Assembly (NCBI RefSeq): GCF_947495995.1
Contig: NZ_CANMAX010000002.1
Location: 1 to 64,000, forward strand
Direction: 5' to 3'
Length of the DNA: 64,000 nucleotides
Origin: an uncultured Tenacibaculum sp.
GTDB lineage: Bacteria; Bacteroidota; Bacteroidia; Flavobacteriales; Flavobacteriaceae
Shown here piece by piece: positions 17,139-26,752 of the stretch (within the stretch, counting starts at the first letter, position 1; every line of letters starts with the position of its first letter). The notes under the pieces were generated by a model that was not told where the DNA came from, searched no databases, and was given only the letters and a program-made list of their open reading frames with translations. The position numbers and the translations under genes were made by a program.

Positions 17139-20100
17139 TTACTTTTTAATGAAACGTTTAGTAACGGCTTTACCATTAGAAACAAATTTCACGAAATAAG
17201 TACCTGCAGCATATTCAGAAATATCAATTGTAGTTTTCTCTTCTATTTCTTTATTAGAAGTGTAAACCATTTTTCCTGTAATAGAGTAAATAGAAATTTC
17301 ATTAAAGTTACCATTTAAGATCTCAATATTTAAGCTATTAACAGCTGGGTTTGGATATACTTTAATATTGTTTAATGAGTTGTTTGTAAAGTCTATTAAT
17401 TCTTCACGTGGAGTACTTTCATTCTTTGTATCATGAACATAAGGAGCTCTTACATTATCACCGCTAATAGTGATTTGATCGAAATATACTCGATCTGCAT
17501 TTCCACTAGCATCACAACGGAAACGGAATTTGTTTGCGCTATTGAAGTTGAAATTAGCAGCATTTAAAGTAATAATATCTGTAAAGAATTCTTCATTATT
17601 ATAATCTACACCAACAGTATATTGCCCGATAACTTCATAAGAAGATCCGTTAAAGAATTCAACTAAGAAATTTTCACCAGCTTCAAAACTATTGATAAAA
17701 GCGAAGAACTCGAAAGTAACTTCAGAATTTCCAGAAAGATCTAAGTCTGGAGATTCAGTGTTTGAAGTAGAAGTATCATCTCTTAAACGCATAGAAAAGC
17801 TTCCATCATAAGATCTAGCTGCGTTATTTACTCGAGCACAATCACTACCAGGATCACTCCAACCTTCAAGTCCAGTTTCAAAGCTAAATCCAGCAATAAC
17901 ACCAGGATTTCCTCCACCGCCGCCGTTACCAGCTTCTAAGTTAATTGTATAATCTTCAACTTCACCATAAGTAAAAGTTTCACAAGAAGTTGGAATTCCA
18001 TTATATTTCATAGAAACTCTCATTCTTACAGCAGTTTGAGCTGTATTACTTGGAACTGTAAAAGTACCAGAGTTTGTAGGATCGCTAGATGGCGATTTAG
18101 ACCAAACTAATTCTCCAGAATCATCAAAATCACCATTGTTGTTATAATCAATCCAAACAGCATAACCTTCAGCATAAACAGTTCCTGTCCAAGTAGGAGT
18201 TACTGTAATCGTATAATTTTGTCCTTCACTTAAATTAGTTGAAATACCTGAAAAATCAGAATATCCTTGCGCTCCAGAATTGTTATTAATTGTGTTTAAA
18301 GTAACATTACTAATAAACTCATCATTTACATTATTTCCTGTTGAATCACAATACGGTAACGGTCCGTCTGTAGTTGTGAATGTAGTACTTACACTACCAG
18401 AAGAATTTCCAGCAGCATCTTGTGCAACTACAGCAGCAGTATATTGTGTATTTGGAGATAATCCAGTTGCATCAAAAGTTGTATTTGAAGAAGTTCCTAC
18501 TTGGTTTCCGTCAATAGAAATTAAATATCTAGCTACAGCAACATTATCCGTAGCAGCTGTCCAACTTAAAGAAGCACCACTTGATGTAATATTAGAAACT
18601 GTTAAGTTTGATGGATTTGTTGGCGCTTGAGTATCTGGTGGACCTGCAGGTTGCATTTCAAAAGTACCGATAACACCTTTTCTTCCATTGTTCATATATT
18701 CAGTAATATACCAGAATGTACTATTGTTAGAAGGATCAACATCAATTTTACTATAATCACCATAACGAGTTCCAGGAATGTTTTGATTACCATTAGCAAT
18801 TAAACCTTCCATTGCTGTCATTGTTCCTAAAGGATCTCCGTTAGATCTTCCTGTAAAATAAGAACTTACTCTTGTAGTTGTTGTTGTGGTTGGTCCAGAT
18901 AAAGAAGTATATCCCATACCAATATTCCCACTAGCATCCATTGCTAAACTTGCATTCCAAGCATGTCTTCCATCAGGAGCATTATAAGTTCCTTCTTGAT
19001 ATAAAGACCAAGGCTGATTGTCGCCACTTTGACGAAATTCCATCCAACGAACACCAGCTAATTTACCAGAAGAAGCATCTGTATCTACTACAAAGTTAAA
19101 TACAGCTGAATTATGAGTAGCAAATTTTCTAAATTGAGCCTGATTCATAATTGTAGCTTGTAAAGCATCAATTGTTGCTCCACCATTTGGCTGTGGTAAA
19201 TTTGAAAAACTACCACCATCAAAAACACCAATAAACGGAGTTACTGTAATTTCTTGTGGATTAGAAACTGTTGAAGCAGCTGTGTTCGCCCAATCTACAT
19301 CAATAGTCCATACTTTTACATGATCTGTAGAAACTCCAGTCCAAGCATTATCTTGCATGTACACAACTGTTGCTCCACCATCGGCAGGTAAATTGTTATC
19401 TGTTACATTTAAAACTTGCGGACTGTAAAATCCACTTGTTCTAATGTTTGGTAAGTTAAATCCTAAGATACCAGCATTAGCATCTCCATTTAACATAGCG
19501 CTTCTTTCTAAAGCCCAAACTCTATTAGAACCACTAGTATTATCAGTCAAATAATATCCATCACTCCAAACTGATAATTTTTGATAATCTTGTATCTGAT
19601 TAATATTGTATATATACCAACCAGCAGTTAAAGGGTTTGGTCCATCAGAAACTGCGATTTGAGCACCAGATCCTAAAAAAGATAATACCCATCTATCGGC
19701 AGCATTATCGTAAGAAACGGTTAAATCACAACATCCACCAGAAGGGAAAATTGCTGGATTTGGAGCAGTTTCTCCAAGTAATTCATTTCCTTGTTTGTCG
19801 TAAATCATAAATCCAGTATTAAATACAACCATAACATGATCTGGACCAACAGCTAAAGAAGGGTCGGTAGGCTGTGAACTAGAAGAATAAGTGTCGAAAA
19901 CTAATCCGGCATTTGCCATTCTTCTACTTTGTTCTTGTGGATGTCTATTCAATTTGAAATAGTCATCTTGCTTTTGCGGGTCTTGTCTTGGAACAATAAT
20001 ACTTCCCATAGATCTTTTGTCTTTTGCTTCTTTTTTAACATCAACAAAAGGAACCAAGTCTGCAGATCTTGAAGCCAGAGGAGCTACATATTCTACGGAA

Positions 20101-20189
20101 GAAATTTTTCCACGATAAAAGGGTTTGTTTTCTTGTGAGATAGCCACAATAGATAATAGGAAAAACACAATGAGTAATTGTTTTTTCAT
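17139..20189 (-). CDS. T9SS-exported multidomain surface protein
   Basis: A 1016-residue protein. Order: signal peptide (1-18); a long N-terminal region of about 500 residues with propeller-like Trp/Gly-rich strands (LAVGPDHVMVVFNTGFMIYD, then ALERSAML, then GNIGMGYTSLSG); a fibronectin type III domain (about 522-612); a GEVED domain (about 615-750, with AVWIDYNNNGDFDDSGE and FTYGEVEDYTI); a jelly-roll-like domain (about 760-910, FETGLEGWSDPGSDC); and a type A sorting domain (about 940-1016, VYPNPAVNSLNIE to KRFIKK). The last targets it to the outer surface through the type IX secretion system. Enzyme activity is not evident, so a carbohydrate-binding or adhesive role is inferred. Confidence 0.88.
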   Translation of the reverse strand: MKKQLLIVFFLLSIVAISQENKPFYRGKISSVEYVAPLASRSADLVPFVDVKKEAKDKRSMGSIIVPRQDPQKQDDYFKLNRHPQEQSRRMANAGLVFDTYSSSSQPTDPSLAVGPDHVMVVFNTGFMIYDKQGNELLGETAPNPAIFPSGGCCDLTVSYDNAADRWVLSFLGSGAQIAVSDGPNPLTAGWYIYNINQIQDYQKLSVWSDGYYLTDNTSGSNRVWALERSAMLNGDANAGILGFNLPNIRTSGFYSPQVLNVTDNNLPADGGATVVYMQDNAWTGVSTDHVKVWTIDVDWANTAASTVSNPQEITVTPFIGVFDGGSFSNLPQPNGGATIDALQATIMNQAQFRKFATHNSAVFNFVVDTDASSGKLAGVRWMEFRQSGDNQPWSLYQEGTYNAPDGRHAWNASLAMDASGNIGMGYTSLSGPTTTTTTRVSSYFTGRSNGDPLGTMTAMEGLIANGNQNIPGTRYGDYSKIDVDPSNNSTFWYITEYMNNGRKGVIGTFEMQPAGPPDTQAPTNPSNLTVSNITSSGASLSWTAATDNVAVARYLISIDGNQVGTSSNTTFDATGLSPNTQYTAAVVAQDAAGNSSGSVSTTFTTTDGPLPYCDSTGNNVNDEFISNVTLNTINNNSGAQGYSDFSGISTNLSEGQNYTITVTPTWTGTVYAEGYAVWIDYNNNGDFDDSGELVWSKSPSSDPTNSGTFTVPSNTAQTAVRMRVSMKYNGIPTSCETFTYGEVEDYTINLEAGNGGGGGNPGVIAGFSFETGLEGWSDPGSDCARVNNAARSYDGSFSMRLRDDTSTSNTESPDLDLSGNSEVTFEFFAFINSFEAGENFLVEFFNGSSYEVIGQYTVGVDYNNEEFFTDIITLNAANFNFNSANKFRFRCDASGNADRVYFDQITISGDNVRAPYVHDTKNESTPREELIDFTNNSLNNIKVYPNPAVNSLNIEILNGNFNEISIYSITGKMVYTSNKEIEEKTTIDISEYAAGTYFVKFVSNGKAVTKRFIKK

Positions 20190-20506
20190 AATAAATAGGG
20201 TTTTTAGGTTAATTAATTAACATAAAATTAACGAAATGTTTTTTATATATTGTTCTGTTTTACAGTGTTTTTCCTGTTTTTTTAACAATGTTATTACTTA
20301 ATGAAAATAGAAGGAGAGATTTTACTTACAGATTTGTATTGTTAATCATTGTTTTAATATTAAAAAGCAACTAAGGTGCATTTAGAGGCTTGTCAAATAA
20401 AGAATCATGGCCTACAGAAATAAATTGAAAACAATAAAAAAGAGATTGTCAAAATCAAAATGAGTACTATTGTATTAGTTTTGTTATGATCAATTAAATC
20501 AATAAT
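20190..20506. other. Divergent AT-rich spacer
   Basis: The 317 bases between the T9SS gene and the lipoprotein gene hold no ORF. The only signal I see is a possible -7 box TAGTTTTG at 20476-20483 for the rightward operon. Its TTG partner is not at a normal distance, so it is weak. Confidence 0.4.
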
Positions 20507-21817
20507 ATGAAAAAGCTAATATTATTGCTAGTTACACTAGTATTAATAAGTTGTTCTAGTGAAGAAAAAACAGATGCAGCATTATTAAAATTAGATAAAA
20601 AGAAGTTAGAGAAAAGTCTAGATTCTTATAAAATATTCCCGTATAAATTCGGAAAAATTGCAATACGATCTTCAGTTACAAAAGATACTATTTCAGAAGA
20701 ATATCAGAAATTTAAAACAACTCTAGATAAAATATCAAAACGTTTAATGCGTCACGATTTGTCAAATCCAGATAAGCTTTCAGTGTTAGATTATTTGAGT
20801 ATTTATCGTGATTATAAAAAGATGGAAAACTTTATCATGAAAACTGATGAAGATATATTTCCAACACTTGTAGATGCGTTAAGAGTTACTTATGCCGATT
20901 CTATTTCAAGAAAATTACCATATGTTTCAGGAAATAATAAAAAGATTGTAGAAGGTTTAGAACATGCTGTACTTAGTGCAATAGTAATCTTGAGTAAAGA
21001 CTTAGGAAAAGAAGTTTCTTTGTACGAATGCTCTAAAACAGATCCTAATGTTTTACCAGATTCAGAATTAAAAGCTTTGCTTAGTTATTTTAGAGGTTTT
21101 TTATTTTTTGAAAAGAAACTGTATTACCTTTCAGAAGATGAGATTTCCAGAAATATAGCATGGTTAGATAAAAATGAAGGGATTGATTTACCTTACACCA
21201 GAGCGATGTTTCAATGGGGAAATTTAAGTAATGAACAAACTCATATAGGTTTTCATGCGTTAAATCATCTATTTAGAGGTTTTGATAGATTGATGATGGA
21301 GCGTGATATCGACGAAAAACGTGCATTAGAAGATTTTGAAGCTTTTTTAAAAGATGCTAATAACATTGGATTGAATAATGAAATTACTTGGTCGATAGAA
21401 ACTTACCTGTATTTAAAAACTGAAGAAAAAGAAAAAGCGATTGTTTCTTTAGAAAAGTTAAAAACAAGTGCATTATTATCTACAAGAGAGAAAGAAAAGA
21501 TCGAAGAATCTATTACCTATTTAAAAGATCGAGATTCAGGTAAACTTTTAAACGGTGTTTATGATAAGTTTTTCTTAAGTAAAATAGCAACAAAATATAT
21601 GTTTTCGGTTTTGTCAAAAGTTGATTGGCAAAAACTTTTGAAAGACAATAATGTTCCGCATACAGATGAAATGTTTGTTGTAATAGATAATTTCAAAAAC
21701 TTTTTAGAAAATCTAAGTACTTACACATCTGCTGATGGTTTAAAAGAAGCCGGAAAAGAATTAAAAGATAAAGGTAAAAGTCTTTTCGATAAAGCTAAAG
21801 GTTTAATTGAGAAGTAA
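20507..21817 (+). CDS. Predicted lipoprotein, helical, unknown function
   Basis: A 436-residue protein with lipobox LISCSSEE (Cys16). The body is mostly alpha-helical with many Lys/Glu residues, and the C-terminus is an amphipathic KELKDKGKSLFDKAKGLIEK. I do not recognise a family. It is the first gene of a tight plus-strand set (spacings 13, 7 and 28 bases) with an SH3 protein, an LRR-like protein and penicillin-binding protein 1C, which suggests an envelope or peptidoglycan-related role. Confidence 0.75.
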   Translation: MKKLILLLVTLVLISCSSEEKTDAALLKLDKKKLEKSLDSYKIFPYKFGKIAIRSSVTKDTISEEYQKFKTTLDKISKRLMRHDLSNPDKLSVLDYLSIYRDYKKMENFIMKTDEDIFPTLVDALRVTYADSISRKLPYVSGNNKKIVEGLEHAVLSAIVILSKDLGKEVSLYECSKTDPNVLPDSELKALLSYFRGFLFFEKKLYYLSEDEISRNIAWLDKNEGIDLPYTRAMFQWGNLSNEQTHIGFHALNHLFRGFDRLMMERDIDEKRALEDFEAFLKDANNIGLNNEITWSIETYLYLKTEEKEKAIVSLEKLKTSALLSTREKEKIEESITYLKDRDSGKLLNGVYDKFFLSKIATKYMFSVLSKVDWQKLLKDNNVPHTDEMFVVIDNFKNFLENLSTYTSADGLKEAGKELKDKGKSLFDKAKGLIEK

Positions 21818-21830
21818 ATTTAGATTTCAT

Positions 21831-22880
21831 ATGAAAAAGATATTATTATTACTTTTTATCAGTATTACATGCGTTGTTTATAGTCAGAAACAATATGTAG
21901 TTACAGCGAAAAGTGGACTTTCAATCCGTAACAAACCAAGTATAAAAGGGGATCGAATAGGTAAATTAACTTACGGAGAAAAAATAACTATAATAGCGCA
22001 AACTGATTTTTCTTTCACTACAGAAAACATTAATGGGTATTGGGTAAGAATACAAAAGGAAAACCTAAAAGAAGCGTATGTGTTTAATGGTTTTTTAAAA
22101 CCTTTTTCAGATATAGATATTCAGTATAGTACGTATAAAGAAGAAGGAAAATTATATGATGGTTTAGTAGCAAAGATTAACACCAAAGAAATTAAAATTC
22201 TAAGTATTGACGATGAGCAATGTTTCAGTATTTTAGAAGTAAAAGATTACGATTACGATGGTGTAGAAGAAATATTATTAGAGTTAGATGCTTGTGGAGG
22301 TAATTGTTGTGGTAATTCTATTATGATATATTCTTACAACGGAAAAGAATTTGTACCTACTGAAAAAGTGGGATATGATTTTGATGGTATAAAATTGAAT
22401 TACGATAAGAATAAAGTCAGGCAGTTTATTGTAGATGAACAACATATCGGACACGGAAATACTACTTTGTGTGAAGATGAAGAAAAAACATATGTTTTTG
22501 AAAATGCTCAACTTAAATTAATAAAAACTAAAAAACAACATAAGCGAAAAGCATTATTGGAAATAAAATCAGAAGATTTTGAACCATTTAATATCGAGGA
22601 GGTTGATAAAATAAATGCTATTGAATATGATATAGATAATAATGGAATTAAAGACAGAATAGAAAGTGGTTACTTTGGTAGATGGGGAGTTTTGCATGAA
22701 ATTAAAATCATTATGAATGGCAAGGGATTAAAGAATGAAGCATTAAGCTCTTCAAAGAGAATAGGAATTTTAAACACAAAGACAAATAATGTACATGATT
22801 TAGTGTTAGAGTGTGAAGAAATATTTGTTTGGAATGGAAAGAAGTACGTGTATGATAAAAAGAGATCTAAGAAGAAGTAA
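21831..22880 (+). CDS. Secreted SH3-domain protein
   Basis: A 349-residue exported protein. ATG 21831 is chosen because it starts the signal peptide (MKKILLLLFISITCVVYSQ), 13 bases after the previous stop. Residues about 20-90 form a bacterial SH3 (SH3b type) domain: VVTAKSGLSIRNKPSIKGDR then IGKLTYGEKITI. The rest contains Asp-rich, VCBS/EF-like stretches (DYDYDGVEEILLELD, DIDNNGIKDRIESG) and a Cys cluster, CGGNCCG. SH3b domains often bind peptidoglycan, in line with the linked pbpC. Exact function unknown. Confidence 0.8.
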   Translation: MKKILLLLFISITCVVYSQKQYVVTAKSGLSIRNKPSIKGDRIGKLTYGEKITIIAQTDFSFTTENINGYWVRIQKENLKEAYVFNGFLKPFSDIDIQYSTYKEEGKLYDGLVAKINTKEIKILSIDDEQCFSILEVKDYDYDGVEEILLELDACGGNCCGNSIMIYSYNGKEFVPTEKVGYDFDGIKLNYDKNKVRQFIVDEQHIGHGNTTLCEDEEKTYVFENAQLKLIKTKKQHKRKALLEIKSEDFEPFNIEEVDKINAIEYDIDNNGIKDRIESGYFGRWGVLHEIKIIMNGKGLKNEALSSSKRIGILNTKTNNVHDLVLECEEIFVWNGKKYVYDKKRSKKK

Positions 22881-22887
22881 GTTGAAT

Positions 22888-23997
22888 ATGAAAGTCGTTT
22901 TAAGTTATTGCTGCATCTTGATTTTTTCAATTCAGATCAATGCGCAGCTGTATAAAGGGAGTTTACAATTTAAAACTCAAGAAGAAATCAACAAAGCATT
23001 TAGCGCTACAGGAATACTCAAAAATAAAACAAGTATAGAAGGATATCTTATTATTGGAGATCGAGCAAACTTAAGTAATATCAAAAGTGTTGCATTGTTT
23101 TCTAAGATTACCAATATCAAAGGAGGAATCTATATATTTAATAATCCAGAGTTAAAATCATTACAGGGATTTGAAAAATTAACCAGTATTTTAGAGCTAG
23201 AAATCACAGCAAATTCAGGATTGAAAAATTTTGTAGGATTCAATAATGTAACAGAGATTAAAGAATTATGTAAAATCACTCATAATGGTTCACTAACTTC
23301 TTTTAAAGGATTCAATAAATTGAAAAAAGTGGGAGAGTTTGAGTTGTTCCTAAATAAGAATTTGAAAAAATGTAAAGGTTTAGAACAGTTGACTGATGTA
23401 AAAACAAATTTCAGTATCGATGATAACGAGAGTCTAGAAAGTATATCTGACTTAAACCTGAAAAGAATAGGCAACGTTTTAAGTATCAAAAACAATTATA
23501 AACTTCAATCTTTACAGGGTTTAGAACAAATAAAAACAGTTGATAATATTGTGCTAGCGAGTAATAAAAGTATTACAACATTAAAAGGTTTAGATAATTT
23601 GAAATCTATTACAGAAGGAATTTTGATTAGAGGAAATTCAGCTTTAGTTTCTCTTGAAGGACTTCAGAACTTAGAAAAGGTTGTTGATTATTTAGATATC
23701 TGGTTAAATGAAAGTTTAACATCTTTATCAGAACTTACAGCTTTAGTAAAAGTAGGAGGTGAGCTACATATTGCAGAGAATAGAGTATTGACAAATCTTA
23801 AAGGCTTAGAAAATGTAAAAACTATAGGAAGTTTAAGTATTCGTTACAACACAAACTTGAATGATTATTGTGCATTAGATACCTTTTTTAAAAGTATAGA
23901 TGAGCAAGTTTTTCTAAAACAGTTTGATGTAAGATACAATAAGTTTAATCCTAGTATTAAGAATTTAAAAACAGGAAAATGTTTGGTAACTAACTAA
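22888..23997 (+). CDS. Secreted leucine-rich / L-domain-like repeat protein
   Basis: A 369-residue protein starting at ATG 22888, 7 bases after the previous stop, with signal peptide MKVVLSYCCILIFSIQINAQ. About eleven repeats of roughly 23-25 residues follow, built around SLQGLEQIKTV, TLKGLDNLKSIT, SLEGLQNLEKV and NLKGLENVKTIG. They resemble receptor L-domain or bacterial LRR solenoids. No T9SS sorting domain is seen, so it is probably periplasmic. Binding role inferred from the fold; partner unknown. Confidence 0.8.
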   Translation: MKVVLSYCCILIFSIQINAQLYKGSLQFKTQEEINKAFSATGILKNKTSIEGYLIIGDRANLSNIKSVALFSKITNIKGGIYIFNNPELKSLQGFEKLTSILELEITANSGLKNFVGFNNVTEIKELCKITHNGSLTSFKGFNKLKKVGEFELFLNKNLKKCKGLEQLTDVKTNFSIDDNESLESISDLNLKRIGNVLSIKNNYKLQSLQGLEQIKTVDNIVLASNKSITTLKGLDNLKSITEGILIRGNSALVSLEGLQNLEKVVDYLDIWLNESLTSLSELTALVKVGGELHIAENRVLTNLKGLENVKTIGSLSIRYNTNLNDYCALDTFFKSIDEQVFLKQFDVRYNKFNPSIKNLKTGKCLVTN

Positions 23998-24025
23998 ACT
24001 GTTTTCTAGTTACTTTTACAGAAAA

Positions 24026-26386
24026 ATGCAATTGAATAGGGAAATATATATCATGTTTTTTAAAAGACACAAGAAGAAAACTATAGTTTTCTTCATATTG
24101 CTAATTGCATATTATTTTTCATTACCCAAAGAATTATTTAAAAATCCAACATCTACAGTAGTCACTTCTAGTAATAACGAATTATTAGGAGCAACAATTG
24201 CGAGTGACGGTCAATGGCGTTTTCCTGAGTTAGATTCTGTACCAACTAAATTCAAACATTGCATTATTCAGTTTGAAGATGCGCACTTTTATAAACACTT
24301 CGGATTCAATCCTGTTTCCATTGTAAAAGCACTAGGTCAAAATTTAAAAGCTAAAAGAGTAGTTCGTGGAGGTAGTACTTTAACGCAGCAAGTTATTCGA
24401 TTATCAAGAAAGAATCAGCAACGATCGTATATAGAAAAGTTGAAAGAACTTATTCTAGCAACACGATTAGAGTTTCGTTATTCTAAAGAAAGAATACTAG
24501 AATTATATGCATCTCATGCACCTTTTGGAGGAAATGTAGTCGGACTAGAAATGGCTGCTTGGCGATATTACAGACTACAACCGCATCAACTTTCATGGGC
24601 CGAAAGTGCCACTTTAGCAGTGTTACCTAACGCTCCATCTTTAATTTATCCAGGGAAGAATCAAATACGATTAAAAAACAAAAGAAATCGTTTATTAAAA
24701 AAGCTTTATACTTCAAAAGTAATCGATAGTCTTACCTATAGTTTAGCGATAGAAGAAGAATTACCACAACGTCCACATCAACTTCCAAATATTGCTCCGC
24801 ATTTTGTGCAAGAAATAAAAAAAGAGCATAACGGACAACGATTACAGAGTTCAATAGATATCAATTTACAGCAGCAAGTAAATAACTTAGCAAAGTTACA
24901 TTACGAGCAAATGAAACAAAACGAAGTCTACAATTTAGCAGTACTAGTTTTAGATGTAACTACTCGAAAAGTAAAAGCCTATGTCGGAAATGCGCCAACA
25001 GATAAAAAGCATCAAAAAGATGTAAATAATGTAGTTTCTCCTAGAAGTACTGGAAGTACATTAAAACCTTTTTTATATGCACACATGCTACAATCAGGAG
25101 ATCTATTACCAAGTCAGTTAGTAAAAGATATTCCTACGGAAATTTCAGGGTATACACCTAAAAATTTCGATTTATCATTTGATGGAGCTGTGCCAGCAGA
25201 TAAAGCCTTAACACGATCGTTAAATATTCCCGCTGTACGAATGTTACAAGAATACGGATTAGAAAAATTTAGAGATCATTTAAAAGAATACGATATCACA
25301 CACATTAATAAATCAGCAGACTATTATGGTTTATCTCTTATTCTAGGAGGAGCAGAAGCAAGTTTGTGGGATTTATGTAAAGTGTTCGCAGGTTATGCAG
25401 GAGCAGTTAATCATTTTGAAGAACTGAAACATAATTATTACAGTAATGAATTTTTAAATCCGAGTTATCAAAGTAATACAGATGTAGATTTTGGTAATAT
25501 CATCAAAAATCAAAATGTTATTGATGCTGGATCGGCATATATTACTCTAGAAACACTAACAAATGTTAATCGACCACTATCAGATCAAGCTTGGAAATAT
25601 TACGATTCTTCTCAAAAGATTGCTTGGAAAACAGGAACAAGTTTCGGAAACAAAGATGCTTGGGCAATTGGAACTACATCAAAATATGTTGTAGGAGTTT
25701 GGGTAGGAAATTCCGATGGAGAAGGGCGACCTGACTTAACAGGAGTGGGAAGTGCAGCGCCGCTAATGTTTTCTGTGTTTGATGTTTTACCAAAAGCAAC
25801 GTGGTTTTTAGAGCCTTTTGAAGATTTAGAAGAAGTACAGATCTGCAAACAAAGTGGTTGTATAGCATTACCAATTTGTCCTTCAGTAAAGAAAAGAGTT
25901 TCAAAAAACGGAGTAAGAGGAACTTCATGTGTATACCATCGTGAAGTTTTATTAGATCGTTCAGAAAGTTTTAGAGTAAATTCCGATTGTGAATCGATTA
26001 ACAATATGATTACCAAATCTTGGTTTGTATTGCCTCCATTAATGGGCTATTATTACAAACAAAAAAATCCCGAATATAGAAAGCTTCCTGATATAAAAGT
26101 AGGATGTTCAACTATAGAAAAAAACACGATCGATTTTGTATATCCAACAACAATTCAGTCAAAAATGTCGTTAACTAAAGACAGTAACGGAGTTGTAAAT
26201 CCAGTATTGATAAAACTTACGCATAGTAATCCTGAAGCAAAAGTCTATTGGTATTTAGATGATGTTTTCATAAAGGTTACAGAAGATTATCATGAACTGC
26301 CAATAAAACCTTCCAAAGGAAAACACACAATTACAGTAATTGATAATGCAGGAAATCAAGTAAAACGATTTATAGAGATTTATTAG
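24026..26386 (+). CDS. pbpC: Penicillin-binding protein 1C
   Basis: A bifunctional peptidoglycan glycosyltransferase/transpeptidase-type protein, 786 residues. One N-terminal membrane anchor (about 17-34) is followed by a GT51 domain with FEDAHFYKHFGFNP, RGGSTLTQQVIRL and RILELYASHAPFG. The transpeptidase domain has STGSTLKPF (SxxK Ser), SLN and WKTGTSFGNKDAW (KTG). A C-terminal BiPBP_C domain ends the protein (about 700-786). ATG 24053 (MFFKRHKKK) is an equally good start. It is the usual partner of alpha-2-macroglobulin, here at the end of a four-gene set. Confidence 0.93.
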   Translation: MQLNREIYIMFFKRHKKKTIVFFILLIAYYFSLPKELFKNPTSTVVTSSNNELLGATIASDGQWRFPELDSVPTKFKHCIIQFEDAHFYKHFGFNPVSIVKALGQNLKAKRVVRGGSTLTQQVIRLSRKNQQRSYIEKLKELILATRLEFRYSKERILELYASHAPFGGNVVGLEMAAWRYYRLQPHQLSWAESATLAVLPNAPSLIYPGKNQIRLKNKRNRLLKKLYTSKVIDSLTYSLAIEEELPQRPHQLPNIAPHFVQEIKKEHNGQRLQSSIDINLQQQVNNLAKLHYEQMKQNEVYNLAVLVLDVTTRKVKAYVGNAPTDKKHQKDVNNVVSPRSTGSTLKPFLYAHMLQSGDLLPSQLVKDIPTEISGYTPKNFDLSFDGAVPADKALTRSLNIPAVRMLQEYGLEKFRDHLKEYDITHINKSADYYGLSLILGGAEASLWDLCKVFAGYAGAVNHFEELKHNYYSNEFLNPSYQSNTDVDFGNIIKNQNVIDAGSAYITLETLTNVNRPLSDQAWKYYDSSQKIAWKTGTSFGNKDAWAIGTTSKYVVGVWVGNSDGEGRPDLTGVGSAAPLMFSVFDVLPKATWFLEPFEDLEEVQICKQSGCIALPICPSVKKRVSKNGVRGTSCVYHREVLLDRSESFRVNSDCESINNMITKSWFVLPPLMGYYYKQKNPEYRKLPDIKVGCSTIEKNTIDFVYPTTIQSKMSLTKDSNGVVNPVLIKLTHSNPEAKVYWYLDDVFIKVTEDYHELPIKPSKGKHTITVIDNAGNQVKRFIEIY

Positions 26387-26410
26387 TGTAATTAAGTTGA
26401 GTTTATAGTG

Positions 26411-26612
26411 TTGACTGAGTTTATCGAAGTCTGGTGACTGAGCTATGCCGAAGTCAAGTCTGGTGACTGAGTTTATCGAAGTCAATACGGCCCTTCGAGT
26501 GCCTCAGGGACCTTTGCAATCAAAATTAAGTAGTATGGATTTGGAGATAGAGTTCTGCCGAAACTTGGAGAATAAGTTTATCTAAGTTTGTTGACTGAGC
26601 TACGTCGAAGTC
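26411..26612. repeat. Interspersed repeat cluster A
   Basis: Several copies of a unit of about 22 bases, GACTGAG-N5-6-CGAAGTC, occupy the spacer after pbpC: 26411-26431, 26432-26455, 26461-26483 and 26591-26612. Degenerate copies lie near 26545 and 26570. An opposite-oriented copy is at 26491-26509 (CCTTCGAGTGCCTCAGG). The core CTGAGC-N-GTCGAAG is the reverse of CTTCGAC-N-GCTCAG, a short palindromic intergenic repeat seen in many Bacteroidota genomes. I find no gene in 26387-26752. Confidence 0.75.
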
Positions 26613-26752
26613 AGAAATCAGTAAATCAACAAATTAAAACGATCACAAAAAACACCAGATGAACAGCGCTTGAACAATCAGCAACAGAATTGCATCAAAG
26701 TTTTAATTTGAACTAAAAATAGCATACATTTACAGGTAATAATTAAATAAAA

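Noticed and set aside
18280-18630. Plus-strand frame of 116 codons inside the T9SS gene
   Set aside because: It lies opposite the fibronectin III region of a clear gene and its product is antisense in character.
26411-26612. Direct repeats suggesting a CRISPR array
   Set aside because: Repeat units are short and degenerate, spacing is irregular, both orientations occur and no cas gene is near.
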